A stretch of 64,000 bases of DNA from CAWIMX01 sp963837345. Its GTDB lineage: Bacteria; Acidobacteriota; Vicinamibacteria; Vicinamibacterales; CAVVIG01. The stretch spans positions 186,001 to 250,000 of the forward strand of contig CAWIMX010000002.1 in NCBI GenBank assembly GCA_963837345.1. Reading direction: 5' to 3'. The notes under the pieces are model-generated. The model saw only the letters and a program-made list of their open reading frames with translations. It was not told the origin of the DNA and made no database searches. How positions within the stretch are numbered: the first letter of the stretch is position 1; every line of letters begins with the position of its first letter. The position numbers and the translations under genes were made by a program. Shown piece by piece: positions 8,815-21,080 of the stretch.

Positions 8815-9654
8815 ATGCCGATTCACGATCAGGGGTATCGACGCTATGCCGGCCAGCGCATGCCGCGGGGGCGCGCCTGGTCGGTCATTGCCGCCGCCGG
8901 CATCGGATCGGCGCTCGGCAAGCGACGGTTCCTGGCGCTCCTGCTCCTGGCGTGGATGCCGTTCGTGGTCCGCGCGATCCAGATCTACGCGTCGTCCGCG
9001 TTTTCGCAGGCGGCGTTCCTCCGCCCGACGCCGGACACCTTCCGGCAGTTCCTCGATCAGCAGCTCTTTTTCGTGTTCTTCGTCACGGTGTACATCGGCG
9101 GCGGCCTCATCGCGAACGACCGGCGCGCCAACGCGCTCCAGATCTATCTCTCGAAGCCGCTGACCCGCGCCGAGTACATTTTCGGCAAGCTGGCCATCCT
9201 CATGGCGTTCCTGCTCTTCGTCACGTGGATTCCCGGGGTGCTGCTGCTCGCGATCCAGATCGTGCTGGCCGGCAACTTCACGTTCTTCCGCAACAACGTG
9301 TACCTCTTCCCGGCGATTACGCTGTATGCGGTGCTGATTTCCGGCGTGGCCTCGACGGCTATCCTGGCCCTTTCGTCGCTGTCGAAGAGCGCGCGCTTCG
9401 TCGGGATCCTGTATGCGGCTCTCATCTTCTTCAGCCAGGCGCTCTACGGCGTGCTGCGCGTCGTCACGGGCGGCTCGATGATCTCGTGGGTGTCGATCCC
9501 CGAGGATTTATCGCAGGTCGGCAACGTCATCTTCCGGCTGCCGCTTCGCTACGACACGCCCTGGCCGGTGTCGCTGCTCATGATCGCGCTGCTCATCGGG
9601 GCGGGGGCGTTCGTGCTCGAGCGGCGCGTGCGCGGCGTCGAGGTGGTCGCGTGA
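8815..9654 (+). CDS. ABC-2 type transporter permease (first)
   Basis: This 279-residue inner-membrane protein has about six hydrophobic helices and the ABC-2 features FVTVYIGGGLIANDRR and ALQIYLSKPLTRAEYIFGK. It starts 3 bp after the ATPase stop and ends with a 4 bp overlap (GTGA) into the second ATPase gene, so all four ABC genes form one unit. It would form the membrane channel for the first ATPase. The exported substrate is unknown. Confidence 0.85.
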   Translation: MPIHDQGYRRYAGQRMPRGRAWSVIAAAGIGSALGKRRFLALLLLAWMPFVVRAIQIYASSAFSQAAFLRPTPDTFRQFLDQQLFFVFFVTVYIGGGLIANDRRANALQIYLSKPLTRAEYIFGKLAILMAFLLFVTWIPGVLLLAIQIVLAGNFTFFRNNVYLFPAITLYAVLISGVASTAILALSSLSKSARFVGILYAALIFFSQALYGVLRVVTGGSMISWVSIPEDLSQVGNVIFRLPLRYDTPWPVSLLMIALLIGAGAFVLERRVRGVEVVA

Positions 9655-10575
9655 CCGCCGTCGTCGAGGCACAGCACCTGTCCAAGTGGTACGGCCAGGT
9701 GAGCGGGTTGAACGACGTCACCGTGACCGTCCCGCCGGGCATTACGGGCCTGCTGGGGCCCAACGGGGCCGGCAAGTCCACGTTCATGAAACTCGTCACC
9801 GGCCAGCTCAAGCCGAGTCAGGGCGCGATCACGGTGTTCGGCGAGCCGATCTGGCAGAATCCCGGCCTCTACTTCCGCATCGGCTTCTGCCCCGAACAGG
9901 ACGCCTTCTACGACCGCATGACCGGGCTCGAGTGGGTCACCGCGCTGACGCGCCTGAACGGGGTGGGCGACGCCGCGGCGGCCGAGCTCGCGCACCGCGC
10001 GCTCGAGGAGGTCGACCTCGTGGAGGCGGCGCGCAAGAAGATTGGCGCCTACAGCAAGGGCATGCGCCAGCGCGTGAAGCTCGCGCAGGCGCTCGCGCAC
10101 GACCCCGACCTGATCATCCTCGACGAACCGCTGTCGGGCATGGATCCCCTCGGGCGGCGAAAGACGATCCGCCTGATCAAGGAGTGGGGCCGCGCCGGCA
10201 AGAGCGTGCTGGTCTCGAGTCACATCCTCCACGAAATCGAGGCGATGACCGCCAACATCCTGCTGATCAACCAGGGTCGCATTCTGGCGGAGGGAAACGT
10301 CCACCAGATCCGCGATCTGATCGACGAGCATCCCGCACACGGTCTTCATACGCGCCGAGGATCCGCGCGGCCTCGCGCGGCAGTTCCTCGCCAACGACGA
10401 TGTTCTGAGCCTGAAGTTCGAGGAGGGGGCGGTCGTCGTCCAGACGGCGCAGCCCGACGTGTTCTATGCGAGACTCACCGCGCTGGCCGCCAGCGGCGAA
10501 CTGGGAACGATCCACGAGGTGACGTCGCCCGACGACAACCTGCAGGCCGTCTTCAAATACCTGGTGAAGGCATGA
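9651..10575 (+). CDS. ABC transporter ATP-binding protein (second), frameshifted
   Basis: The first 225 residues contain Walker A LLGPNGAGKSTF, the signature region YSKGMRQRVKLAQAL, Walker B LIILDEPLSGMDP and the H-loop SSHILHE. At 10332-10334 one extra C in CCCG breaks the frame. The C-terminal domain (HTVFIRAEDPRGLARQF to LQAVFKYLVKA) continues in the next frame and ends at 10575. Repaired length is about 307 residues. The GTG start overlaps the previous permease stop by 4 bp, and the end overlaps the next permease start (ATGA). Confidence 0.8.
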
Positions 10576-11412
10576 GCGCGGCACCCCGATCCCAGCCGTC
10601 GCTCGGGGCGTCGTCGGTGCGCGTGTTCGACCTGTCGCTCGGGCAGATGCTCTGGTCGCGCCGTTCCGTGCTGCTCACGCTGCTGCTCGGCGGGCCGGTG
10701 GTGCTGGCCGCCGTGGTCACGGATCGTCGACATCCTGCGCGGCGTCGGCGTGGAGATCAACGGCGCGCGCGCCTCGGGCGATGCCATCTTCGGCATGATG
10801 ATCTGGCTGCTGTACATCCGGTTCATCGTGCCGCTGCTCGGCGTGTTCTACGGCACGGCGCTCATCGCCGACGAGGTCGAGGACCGCACCATCACGTACC
10901 TGTTCACCCGGCCGATTCCGCGCGCGGCCGTGTTGTTCGGCAAGTATCTGGCCTATCTCGTCTGCACCGTGCTGATGGTCCTGCCGTCGGTCATGGTGGT
11001 CTTCTTTCTCGTCGTCCCCACCGGCGGCGGACGCATCGCGCCGGTGTTCCCGGCGCTGGTCGTCGATCTGGCGATGCTGGCAACGGGCCTGGCGGCCTAC
11101 GGCGGGGTCTTCGCCCTCGCCGGCGCGCGGTTGAAGCGGCCGCTCGTCGCCGGCCTGATCTTCGTGTTCGGGTGGGAGCCGGGCGTGATGCTCCTGCCGG
11201 GCTACCTGAAGCGGGCGTCGATCGCGTACTACCTGCAGGGCCTCATCACGCATCAAATGCCGCAGGATTCGGCCATCAGCGTGCTGCTGCAGGTCTTCCG
11301 GGAGGTGCCGTCGGTTCCGGTGAGCATCGTGGCCCTGGCCGGGATCACGGGCACCACGTTGTGGCTGGCGGGACGCGCCGTGGAGCGCCGGGAGTACGTC
11401 CTGGATCAATAG
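10572..11412 (+). CDS. ABC-2 type transporter permease (second), frameshifted
   Basis: The N-terminal part (about 50 residues) ends in the first membrane helix LLTLLLGGPVVLAAVV. An extra G at 10721-10722 (ACGGATC) then shifts the frame. The remainder carries MMIWLLYIRFIVPLLGVFYG, the ABC-2 hallmark ALIADEVEDRTITYLFTRP and further helices, ending at 11412. Repaired length is about 279 residues. It pairs with the second ATPase. It is the third frameshifted gene of this four-gene operon. Confidence 0.78.
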
Positions 11413-11413
11413 C

Positions 11414-11436
11414 GGAACGGCTGGCATGCCGTTTCC
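11414..11436 (+). terminator. Short hairpin between permease and anchored-protein gene
   Basis: GGAACGGC at 11414-11421 pairs with GCCGTTTCC at 11428-11436 with a one-base bulge and a 6-nt loop. It lies just after the second permease stop and 29 bp before the next ATG. A TATAAG follows at 11438-11443. It could be a weak terminator with a promoter for the next gene; no long T-run is present. Confidence 0.3.
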
Positions 11437-11465
11437 GTATAAGATTTCAGGACGGTACCTGCCGC

Positions 11466-12482
11466 ATGACAGGCCGGACCCGGTATTTCGTCATCGCTTC
11501 GCTGCTGGTCCTGGTGGTCGGGTTGGGGACCGGGCTCGTCGCCTATTTCGTCGGGCTTCCGGGTCTTGGCGCCGTCCGGGGCGGCCCCGACGAGCTCCGA
11601 TATGTCCCGCGCACCGCCACCGTGGTGGCGTTCGCCGACGTCGGCCAGGTCATGACGTCCGACCTCCGGCGCAGGCTGCGCGATGCGCTTCCCACCTCCC
11701 CGAACGGCCAGCAGGAATTCCAGAACCAGACCGGGATCAACATCGAAACCGACATCGACCGCGTCGTGGCGTTTGCCGACGCGAACCCCGTGGCGGGTGG
11801 CGGCCATGGCTCGGGCCTGGTGCTCGCGCGCGGCCGGTTCGATGCCGTGAAGATCGAGGCGCTGCTCCGCGAGCACGGCGCGCAGGTGGAAGACTACAAG
11901 GGCAAGAGGCTGTTCGTTTCCCGCGTGCGCGGCACCTCGGCAGACAGCGCGCCGCCGGCGCCCGCCCCCCCCAACGGGACGTTCGGCCTCGCGTTCCTGG
12001 AACCCGGGCTCACGGCCGTGGGAAGCGCCAACCTGCTGCGCGGCGCCGTCGACTTGCAGTCGGGCGGCGAGAACGTGACCGACAACGAAGACCTGATGGC
12101 GATGGTGCGCTCGCTGCACGGGGCGAACAACGCGTGGGTGGTGGGGCGCTTCGACACGCTCACTGAGCAGGCCGCTCTCCCCGAGGCTGTCGCCAGCCGC
12201 TTGCCGGCCATCACGTGGTTCTCCGTCGGGGCGCACATCAATGACGGCGTCAGTGGCACGTTCACCGCGGAGGCCCGCGACGAGGCCGGCGCCGCGAACC
12301 TGCGCGACGTGGTCCGCGGGCTGCTGGCGCTGGCCAAGCTCCAGGCCGGCTCGCGTCCCGAGCTGCAGGCCGCGGTGGAATCCCTGGCAGTCGACGGCCA
12401 GGGCACCACCGTGACGCTCTCTTTTGCAGTTCCCTCGCGGGTATTCGATCTCATCGGCGACGTCGTCCGGCGCCAGCCGTAG
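11466..12482 (+). CDS. Membrane-anchored protein of unknown function
   Basis: The 338-residue protein has one N-terminal membrane helix (YFVIASLLVLVVGLGTGLVAYF) and then a long extracytoplasmic part without a motif I can name. It begins DELRYVPRTATVVAFADVGQVM. The middle has a Pro/Ala-rich stretch near residue 160. It follows the ABC operon by 53 bp and may be part of it, perhaps as a periplasmic accessory. That is inference from position only. Confidence 0.7.
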   Translation: MTGRTRYFVIASLLVLVVGLGTGLVAYFVGLPGLGAVRGGPDELRYVPRTATVVAFADVGQVMTSDLRRRLRDALPTSPNGQQEFQNQTGINIETDIDRVVAFADANPVAGGGHGSGLVLARGRFDAVKIEALLREHGAQVEDYKGKRLFVSRVRGTSADSAPPAPAPPNGTFGLAFLEPGLTAVGSANLLRGAVDLQSGGENVTDNEDLMAMVRSLHGANNAWVVGRFDTLTEQAALPEAVASRLPAITWFSVGAHINDGVSGTFTAEARDEAGAANLRDVVRGLLALAKLQAGSRPELQAAVESLAVDGQGTTVTLSFAVPSRVFDLIGDVVRRQP

Positions 12483-12585
12483 GCGCGGCGCCGGCAAAAA
12501 GAGTGTCTTTCGGCCTTTCGGCCGGCTCCACCTTTCCTTTACACTCGCTCACGGCGTTGGCATCAGCGCCAGGCTCCTGGCTTCT

Positions 12586-12990
12586 ATGGCCGATCGGGTG
12601 TTCTTCTACGGCACGCTCATGAGCGGCTTCCGGCGGCCGGGTCGCAGCCGGATCGATGCGCACCTGCGGGCGGAAGGCCGCGGATGGATTCGTGCGGCGC
12701 TCTTCGACGTTGGCATCTACCCGGCGGCCGTCCCGGCCACGGATTCCCGCGTGTGGGGCGAAGTGCACGAGATGCTGGACTCCACTGTCGTCCTGCAGGC
12801 CCTCGACGAGATCGAGGGATTCCGCCCCGACGAGCCCGATGCGAGCCTCTACACGCGCGTCCTGACACCCGTGACCCTCGACGACGGGCACGTAACGAGT
12901 GCATGGGTCTACTTCTACAATGCGCCGCTCGGACACGCCCAGCGCATCGAGTCCGGCGACTATCTGCAGCACCTCAAGGTGAAGACATGA
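12586..12990 (+). CDS. Gamma-glutamylcyclotransferase-like (AIG2/GGCT) protein
   Basis: The 134-residue protein opens with FFYGTLMSG, the YGTL signature of the GGCT/AIG2 fold, and contains WGEVHEMLDS and ALDEIEGF (with the catalytic-position glutamate), then YTRVLTPVTL. Members release 5-oxoproline from gamma-glutamyl peptides or amines. The substrate here is unknown. The stop overlaps the next gene by 4 bp (ATGA), so the two are coupled. Confidence 0.82.
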   Translation: MADRVFFYGTLMSGFRRPGRSRIDAHLRAEGRGWIRAALFDVGIYPAAVPATDSRVWGEVHEMLDSTVVLQALDEIEGFRPDEPDASLYTRVLTPVTLDDGHVTSAWVYFYNAPLGHAQRIESGDYLQHLKVKT

Positions 12991-14363
12991 TGCCGGCGCG
13001 GCGCGCCGGCCCGATCGGCATGGGCGCCATCGTGCTCGCCGCGCTGGCAGTGTCGGCGCAGGCGCAGCCGCCCGACGTCGACCCCAGAGTGGCGGCGCTC
13101 GTGGACCAGGTGTCGGAGGATCGCCTGGTGTCAATCCTGCGCGCGCTCGAAGGCTTCGAGACGCGCAACACGCTCTCGGATCTGGATTCGCCGACGCGCG
13201 GTATCGGCGCGGCGCGGCAGTGGATCTTCGATCAGCTGCGCGGCTACAGTCCGCGCCTCCAGGTGAGCTTCGACACCTATCAGGTCGCGCGGCAGGGCCG
13301 CATCTCGCGCGATGTCGACCTGCGCAACGTCATGGCCATTCTCCCCGGGCGCAGTCCGCGGCGCGTCTATGTGAGCGGCCATTACGACACGATCGCCATC
13401 GTCGGCGGGCAGTCGGGGTCGAACGCGGGCGCGCCACGCCCGCCCGGTGTCGAGCCGGAGTTCACGGACCCCGATGCGCGGGCGCCCGGCGTGGACGACG
13501 ACGGGAGCGGCACGGCGCTGACGATGGAGCTCGCGCGGGTGTTCGGCCAGAGCGGCATCGAGTTCGACGCCACTCTCGTGTTCATGTGCCACGCGGGAGA
13601 GGAGCAGGGCCTGTTCGGTGCACGCCTGCACGCCGCCCGCGCCGTCCGCGCCGTCCGCGAGAAGATTCCCATCATGGCGGTCCTGAACAACGACATCGTG
13701 GGGAACGATCGCGGCGGAAACGGTGTCGTCGACGGCACGACGATTCGGGTCTTTTCCGAAGGGCCGGAGGACTCGCCCTCGAGAGAGCTGGCGCGCTACA
13801 TCCGCCGCTGGGCGGCCCGCTACGTGCCGTCGCATCGCGTTCGCCTGATGGCCCGGGCGGACCGGTTCGGGCGGGGTGGCGACCATTCGGCCTACACGCA
13901 AGCCGGCTTTGCGGCAGTGGGCTTTCGGGAGGCCCGAGAAAACTTCACCCGGCAGCACGACTCCCGCGATACCTTCGACGGGATCTCGCCACGCTACCTC
14001 GCGCAGAACGCCCGGGTGAACGCGGCCGCGGCCGCGAGCCTGGCGCTCGCGCCACCCGCGCCCGTCGTCACGGGCGATCGTGGCCAGCCGCTGCTCTCGC
14101 GCGGCCCGAGCGGCTACGACGCCCGGCTGCAGTGGACGCCCTCGCCTGGCGCCGTGGCCTACCGAATCTTCTGGCGCGACGCCTGGGGGCCCGACTGGGA
14201 GCACGACCGGCTCGTCGGAGACGTGAGCGACGTCCTCATGCCGGACCTGCTTATCGACGACTACGTGTTCGGGGTCGCCGCCGTCGACGACGCCGGCCAC
14301 GAGAGCCTCGTCGCGCCGTACGTGTCGGCCTCGCGCAACGACCCTCCCGTCGAGACGCGCTGA
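12987..14363 (+). CDS. Secreted M28-family metallopeptidase
   Basis: The 458-residue protein has a signal peptide ending near AQAQPP. An M28 aminopeptidase domain follows with zinc ligands and catalytic residues visible as VSGHYDTI, APGVDDDGSGTA, MCHAGEEQGLFGA, LNNDIVGND and GRGGDHSAYTQAGF. A C-terminal region of about 100 residues resembles a fibronectin type III-like beta domain (LQWTPSPGAVAYRIFWRD). It would cleave N-terminal amino acids from peptides outside the cytoplasm. The ATG overlaps the GGCT stop by 4 bp. Confidence 0.9.
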   Translation: MMPARRAGPIGMGAIVLAALAVSAQAQPPDVDPRVAALVDQVSEDRLVSILRALEGFETRNTLSDLDSPTRGIGAARQWIFDQLRGYSPRLQVSFDTYQVARQGRISRDVDLRNVMAILPGRSPRRVYVSGHYDTIAIVGGQSGSNAGAPRPPGVEPEFTDPDARAPGVDDDGSGTALTMELARVFGQSGIEFDATLVFMCHAGEEQGLFGARLHAARAVRAVREKIPIMAVLNNDIVGNDRGGNGVVDGTTIRVFSEGPEDSPSRELARYIRRWAARYVPSHRVRLMARADRFGRGGDHSAYTQAGFAAVGFREARENFTRQHDSRDTFDGISPRYLAQNARVNAAAAASLALAPPAPVVTGDRGQPLLSRGPSGYDARLQWTPSPGAVAYRIFWRDAWGPDWEHDRLVGDVSDVLMPDLLIDDYVFGVAAVDDAGHESLVAPYVSASRNDPPVETR

Positions 14364-14388
14364 AGGGAACGCCGCTCTCGCGTCGCGC

Positions 14389-14745
14389 TCAGCGTGCGCG
14401 GCGACCGACCTTGATGGCCTCGATGAACTCCTGGATGACCGTCTGGACGTGATCGGAGGGTTCCACGAACTCGAGGCCGGACCGGTACTTCACCTGTTCC
14501 TGATCGACGTCTGTGATGTGGCAGTAGGCCACGCGTCCCTTGACGACAATCGACCGGTCGCCGAGCGTCAGGCGGAATTCGTGGAGGGAATCCAGATGGA
14601 GGGGGAAGCTCGTCTCGATTTGAGCGCCGCCGAGGCTGATTTCCTTGATGGCCATCGGTTGGAAGACCATCACCTCGCCGTGCAGCTCACCGAGAATCGC
14701 GATGCGCTCCGCATCGCGCTGCGGGGCGCGGGGATCCAGCGTCAT
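14389..14745 (-). CDS. PilZ-domain protein
   Basis: The 118-residue protein fits a PilZ domain, which often binds cyclic di-GMP. It contains IKEISLGGAQIETSFPL (the D/N-x-S-x-x-G-like second motif, here EISLGG), LRLTLGDRSIVVKGRVAYC and SGLEFVEPSD. The first motif, RxxxR, is weak: only QRDAERIA near the start is similar. Binding of the nucleotide is therefore uncertain. ATG 14745 was chosen because the upstream extension is not conserved-looking. It lies directly downstream of a receiver-like gene on the same strand. Confidence 0.72.
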   Translation of the reverse strand: MTLDPRAPQRDAERIAILGELHGEVMVFQPMAIKEISLGGAQIETSFPLHLDSLHEFRLTLGDRSIVVKGRVAYCHITDVDQEQVKYRSGLEFVEPSDHVQTVIQEFIEAIKVGRRAR

Positions 14746-14755
14746 TCGAGCCCGA

Positions 14756-15142
14756 CTATAACATAGCGGACTCAGCCACGGGCGTCCCGACGCGCGGCGG
14801 ATCCTCCGTCGCATGGATCAGGACCGGGATGTGGCTCGTCGTCTTGTCGAGCGCGAGCATCGACAGCACCTGGAACCCGCTCGGGTCGCCGAAGCTCACC
14901 GACACGATGACGAGCGAGGGCTGCGCGCGCCGAATCTGCGAGTACGCGCGCGCGCTCGATTCCACCATGACGACATCGAAGGGGCCTGCGCCGAAGACCG
15001 ACTCCAGCAGGTCGACGACGTGCTCGCCACCGTCGACCACGACGACCGTAGCGGCGTGCGACGGCTCGATCACCACCGGCTCGATTGCACAGGCTGGCGC
15101 AATCGGCGCGATTGAAGTCTGCATCAGAGTTGACATCGACAT
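14756..15142 (-). CDS. Degenerate response-regulator receiver protein
   Basis: The 128-residue protein has a receiver-like core: ATVVVVDGGEHVVDLLESVF as first strand and helix, then LVIVSVSFGDPSGFQVLSML and IPVLIHATE. The acidic pair after the first strand is reduced to one Asp, and the phospho-acceptor position reads Ser (IVSVSFGD) instead of Asp. It should therefore not be phosphorylated in the normal way. The start at ATG 15142 is preceded by GGGGGTG. It sits 10 bp upstream of the PilZ gene, so the two may work together in signalling. Confidence 0.65.
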   Translation of the reverse strand: MSMSTLMQTSIAPIAPACAIEPVVIEPSHAATVVVVDGGEHVVDLLESVFGAGPFDVVMVESSARAYSQIRRAQPSLVIVSVSFGDPSGFQVLSMLALDKTTSHIPVLIHATEDPPRVGTPVAESAML

Positions 15143-15298
15143 CGGGCACCCCCGTTTGCCGACATGGGACTTCAGGATTCGTGCCAACCCCGCCGACCGC
15201 GGGCGCTGGGTTTTCCCGTGCGGTCCTGTGAAGACAGGCCGCGAAACCTCGAATTGTGACGCCATGGGGCGCCAGTCGGCGCTTCGGAGCGCGAGAGG

Positions 15299-15304
15299 TA
15301 CAAT
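15299..15304 (+). promoter_or_regulatory. -10-like hexamer for folE, leaderless spacing
   Basis: TACAAT lies exactly 6 nt before the folE ATG, so a transcript would begin at or next to the start codon. No ribosome-binding site is needed in that case. No good -35 element was found. Confidence 0.5.
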
Positions 15305-15310
15305 AGGACG

Positions 15311-15916
15311 ATGCAGGACCTCATCAGACGCCTGCTGGCGGAGCTGGGCGAAAATCCGTCACGCGAAGGGCTGGTCGATACGCCCAAACGGGTCGAAAAA
15401 GCCCTGCGATTCCTCACGAGCGGCTACCAGGCGAATGTCGACGACGTCATTAACGGCGCGCTCTTCACGGTCGACTACAGTGAAATGGTCATCGTGCGGG
15501 ACATCGACTTCTACAGCCTGTGCGAGCATCACCTGCTGCCATTTTTTGGCAAGTGCCACGTCGCCTACGTGCCCACCACCAAGGTGATCGGACTGAGCAA
15601 GATTCCACGGCTGGTCGATGTGTTCAGCCGACGGCTCCAGGTGCAGGAACGGCTCACCAACCAGATTGCGGAAACCATTCGCGACAAGATTGCCCCGCTC
15701 GGTGTGGCCGTCGTCATGGAAGCGACCCACCTGTGCATGTCGATGCGAGGCGTGGAGAAGCAGAACTCGACGGCGGTCACGAGCGCCATGCTGGGCGTCT
15801 TCCGGGAGAATTCGCGGACGCGTCTCGAGTTCCTGGAGCTGATCAAACTGAGGCACCGCGGCATCGGCCTGGGCGATGCCGCCTCGGAGGGGATGGCCTG
15901 CGCGGGCGTCGAGTGA
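15311..15916 (+). CDS. folE: GTP cyclohydrolase I
   Basis: This 201-residue enzyme converts GTP to 7,8-dihydroneopterin triphosphate, the first step to folate and other pterins. It is full length. Motifs are GENPSREGLVDTPKRV, the zinc site FYSLCEHHLLPFFGK, VIGLSKIPRLVDVFSRRLQVQERLT, ATHLCMSMRGVEKQN with the second zinc cysteine, and SAMLGVFREN. It stands alone behind its own putative promoter. Its product could also feed the pterin-like cluster at 40-47 kb, though that link is inference. Confidence 0.97.
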   Translation: MQDLIRRLLAELGENPSREGLVDTPKRVEKALRFLTSGYQANVDDVINGALFTVDYSEMVIVRDIDFYSLCEHHLLPFFGKCHVAYVPTTKVIGLSKIPRLVDVFSRRLQVQERLTNQIAETIRDKIAPLGVAVVMEATHLCMSMRGVEKQNSTAVTSAMLGVFRENSRTRLEFLELIKLRHRGIGLGDAASEGMACAGVE

Positions 15917-15934
15917 GCGCAGGAGGTGCCGTAC

Positions 15935-15940
15935 TATAAT
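15935..15940 (+). promoter_or_regulatory. -10 element TATAAT, leaderless spacing
   Basis: A perfect TATAAT ends 6 nt before the ATG at 15947. The AGGAGG upstream of it (15921-15926) is too far from the start to act as a ribosome-binding site for that ATG. No clear -35 box is seen. Confidence 0.55.
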
Positions 15941-15946
15941 GGCCGC

Positions 15947-16582
15947 ATGTCCCGCCTGACGCGCGTGGCTGCGGCGATGGTCGTGATCGGGACAGTGGGG
16001 GGCTGGCCAGCCCGGACGAGGGTGGCGGCCCAGGCCCGCCGCGGCCCGGCCCGCGTGACAGAAGCCCCCGAGATGGTGTGCCCGGCCACCCTCGGCGTCG
16101 GCATCAATACACAACTGACGTTCTGCGATGTGCTCACGGGTCGGGATCCCGCGGAAGGGATTCGGATCACGCTGCCGCCCCATCGCGGCGAGCTCACCCT
16201 CAGCTTCGACCTGCACAACCGCCACACGTACTCGGAAGAGCAGGTGCGCGCCAACCGCGCGTATGCCCGCTACACGGCCGTGATTGGCGTCCTCACGATG
16301 GACAACACGCTCATCAGTCGCGCCGTCGTCCAGAACGAATTCCGGCGCGCCTCCGACATCGTCGACCGGATCAAGAGCGATGTGGGGCCGATGGGCGTGA
16401 AAGCCGTCGTGCCGACCGGCCTCGAGCATGTGAGCATCGCGATTCCGCAGGCCGAGCGCGAGGTGAGCATTCTGGGCGAGAAGCTCACGGTCGAACGCCA
16501 GGACGGCCCGGCCACCTACACCTCGCCCGGACGGCCTGTCGCCGTGATCAGCCACGTGATGATCGACTATCGGGCCCGCTGA
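15947..16582 (+). CDS. Secreted protein of unknown function
   Basis: The 211-residue protein begins with a likely signal peptide (hydrophobic VAAAMVVIGTVGGW, then TRVAAQA). The mature part has no motif I recognise: a CPATLGVGIN start with two cysteines and a beta-rich middle (ELTLSFDLHNRHTYSEEQ). The ATG at 15947 is used because TATAAT lies 6 nt before it. A terminator follows downstream. Confidence 0.7.
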   Translation: MSRLTRVAAAMVVIGTVGGWPARTRVAAQARRGPARVTEAPEMVCPATLGVGINTQLTFCDVLTGRDPAEGIRITLPPHRGELTLSFDLHNRHTYSEEQVRANRAYARYTAVIGVLTMDNTLISRAVVQNEFRRASDIVDRIKSDVGPMGVKAVVPTGLEHVSIAIPQAEREVSILGEKLTVERQDGPATYTSPGRPVAVISHVMIDYRAR

Positions 16583-16632
16583 AAAGCCCCGTCCCGGCGG
16601 GTGACAAAAAAAGGCGGGCAGGTGACGAAAAC

Positions 16633-16659
16633 GGGCCGGCAGATGGGATCTGCCGGCCC
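16633..16659. terminator. Bidirectional rho-independent terminator
   Basis: GGGCCGGCAG (16633-16642) pairs perfectly with CTGCCGGCCC (16650-16659) around a 7-nt loop. On the plus strand TTCATTTATT follows; on the minus strand GTTTTCG follows. It lies between two convergent genes and can stop both. Confidence 0.85.
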
Positions 16660-16719
16660 GTTCATTTATTCACCGAATTGCCAGGCGCCCCCCTGCGGAG
16701 CGGGCTCCCCGAGACGCGC

Positions 16720-18810
<2,091 letters not shown>

Positions 18811-19050
18811 GCAATACCTCTCCTTGAGCGTGAGATAGATCGTGTGCGGGCGCCGCGCGCGACGCGGCGGCGCCCCACAATTTCCGCTAAATGATAGACA
18901 AAAAGAGGCTTGCTGCGCGATCTTTCCAGTGAACTGGCCATTCCGTACCCCGAGCGGGCAAATCCTGTACTTGGATGGGCCACCTCGACCGCCCGGCTCG
19001 CGCGGCCCGGTCGGACCGCCCACCACGCTGGCCGGCCCGAGTCGCCTGAC

Positions 19051-19056
19051 TAGAAT
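19051..19056 (+). promoter_or_regulatory. -10-like hexamer for the YpdA-type gene, leaderless spacing
   Basis: TAGAAT lies 6 nt before the ATG at 19063. The spacer AGAGGG could act weakly as a ribosome-binding site but touches the start codon. Confidence 0.45.
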
Positions 19057-19062
19057 AGAGGG

Positions 19063-20096
<1,034 letters not shown>

Positions 20097-20100
<4 letters not shown>

Positions 20101-20960
20101 CTGTCCCGCTCGGTCCCGGTGAGCAGCGCCCGCAGCTTGCGCAGGCCCTCGTTGGCGGGATCGACGAATCGCTGGGCGTCAAGGAACCGATCGACGGTCA
20201 TCGTTCCTCGGACCGGGACGCTGTCGAGGCCGGCCCGGTGCAGGATGCCGCGCAGCGTGCGGCCGTCGCTCACGTCGAGCAGGGGCGCCACGTCCCAGGT
20301 GTCGCGCTGCACGTGAAGCAGCGCACGCAGCACGCGGGCCAGGTCCCGGGCATTCTGGGGCTGGATGTTCAGCAATCGGCACGTTTCGCACAGGCTGCTG
20401 TAGCTGACGCGCGCGAAGTCGGCCCACTGCTCGAGCGTGCGCAGGTCTCCTTCCGATTGACAGGCTCGGAGCACCAGACGCGCCCACCGCTCGGCAATGG
20501 AGGTGGGGCGCGGGCCGCGGCCGGACTGCGCAACCGATTCGTCCACGAGCCACCGCGCGGCGGCCTCAGAGATTTCAAGCGGCTGGCTCGATGCGGGCAG
20601 CCCGAGGGCGCCGGCGATCCGCGCTTCGAGCGCGTCGACCGAGATCGGCTTCTCGATCACATCCTTGGCCCCCAGGCGCATCGCCTCGACCGCATCGGGC
20701 ACGGTCATGAAGCCGCTGATGAGAATCACCGGCAGGTCGGCATCGGCCGATCGGAGCGCGCGGATGACCTCGGTTCCGGACATGTCGGGCAGGCGGAGAT
20801 CGATGACGCCGAGCACGGGGCTGAGCGAGCGGGCAGCCGAGATGGCGTCGGCTCCCGATGCGGCTGTCGCGGCCTCGAACCCGAGCCGGCGGACGACATG
20901 CGCCGCCGTTTCGAGCGTGCCAAGGTCGTCGTCGACGACGAGGATCGTCCGTGTGCTCAA
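20097..20960 (-). CDS. Response regulator with receiver and helix-turn-helix-like output domain
   Basis: The 287-residue protein has a complete receiver: ILVVDDDLGTL with the acidic pocket, phospho-acceptor Asp in VIDLRLPDMSG, LISGF and the conserved lysine in IEKPIS. The C-terminal half contains ADFARVSYSSLCETCRLLNIQP, which looks like an AraC-style helix-turn-helix. No histidine kinase is adjacent. TTG 20960 is the start; TATCGG lies 6 nt before it. The gene lies downstream of the MoxR operon on the same strand with a 120 bp gap. Confidence 0.8.
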
Positions 20961-20966
20961 GGGTTT

Positions 20967-20972
20967 CCGATA
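20967..20972 (-). promoter_or_regulatory. -10-like hexamer for the response regulator, leaderless spacing
   Basis: On the minus strand TATCGG lies 6 nt before the TTG start at 20960. The match to the consensus is moderate. Confidence 0.35.
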
Positions 20973-21080
20973 CCTGGAGCGATGAGCGGGAACCGTTCCG
21001 GTAGTCTATCGGCCCTCATCCATGTCTGGCAACCACGTTCGGGGCGGCCGACACCGACGGAGATTCGCGGCGCCGGCGCT

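Noticed and set aside
7875..12482. A 1535-residue open frame that appears as one protein
   Set aside because: It joins pieces of an ABC ATPase, a second ATPase, a permease and an anchored protein through out-of-frame sequence. The permease at 8815 is read in a different frame inside it. Separate genes explain it better.
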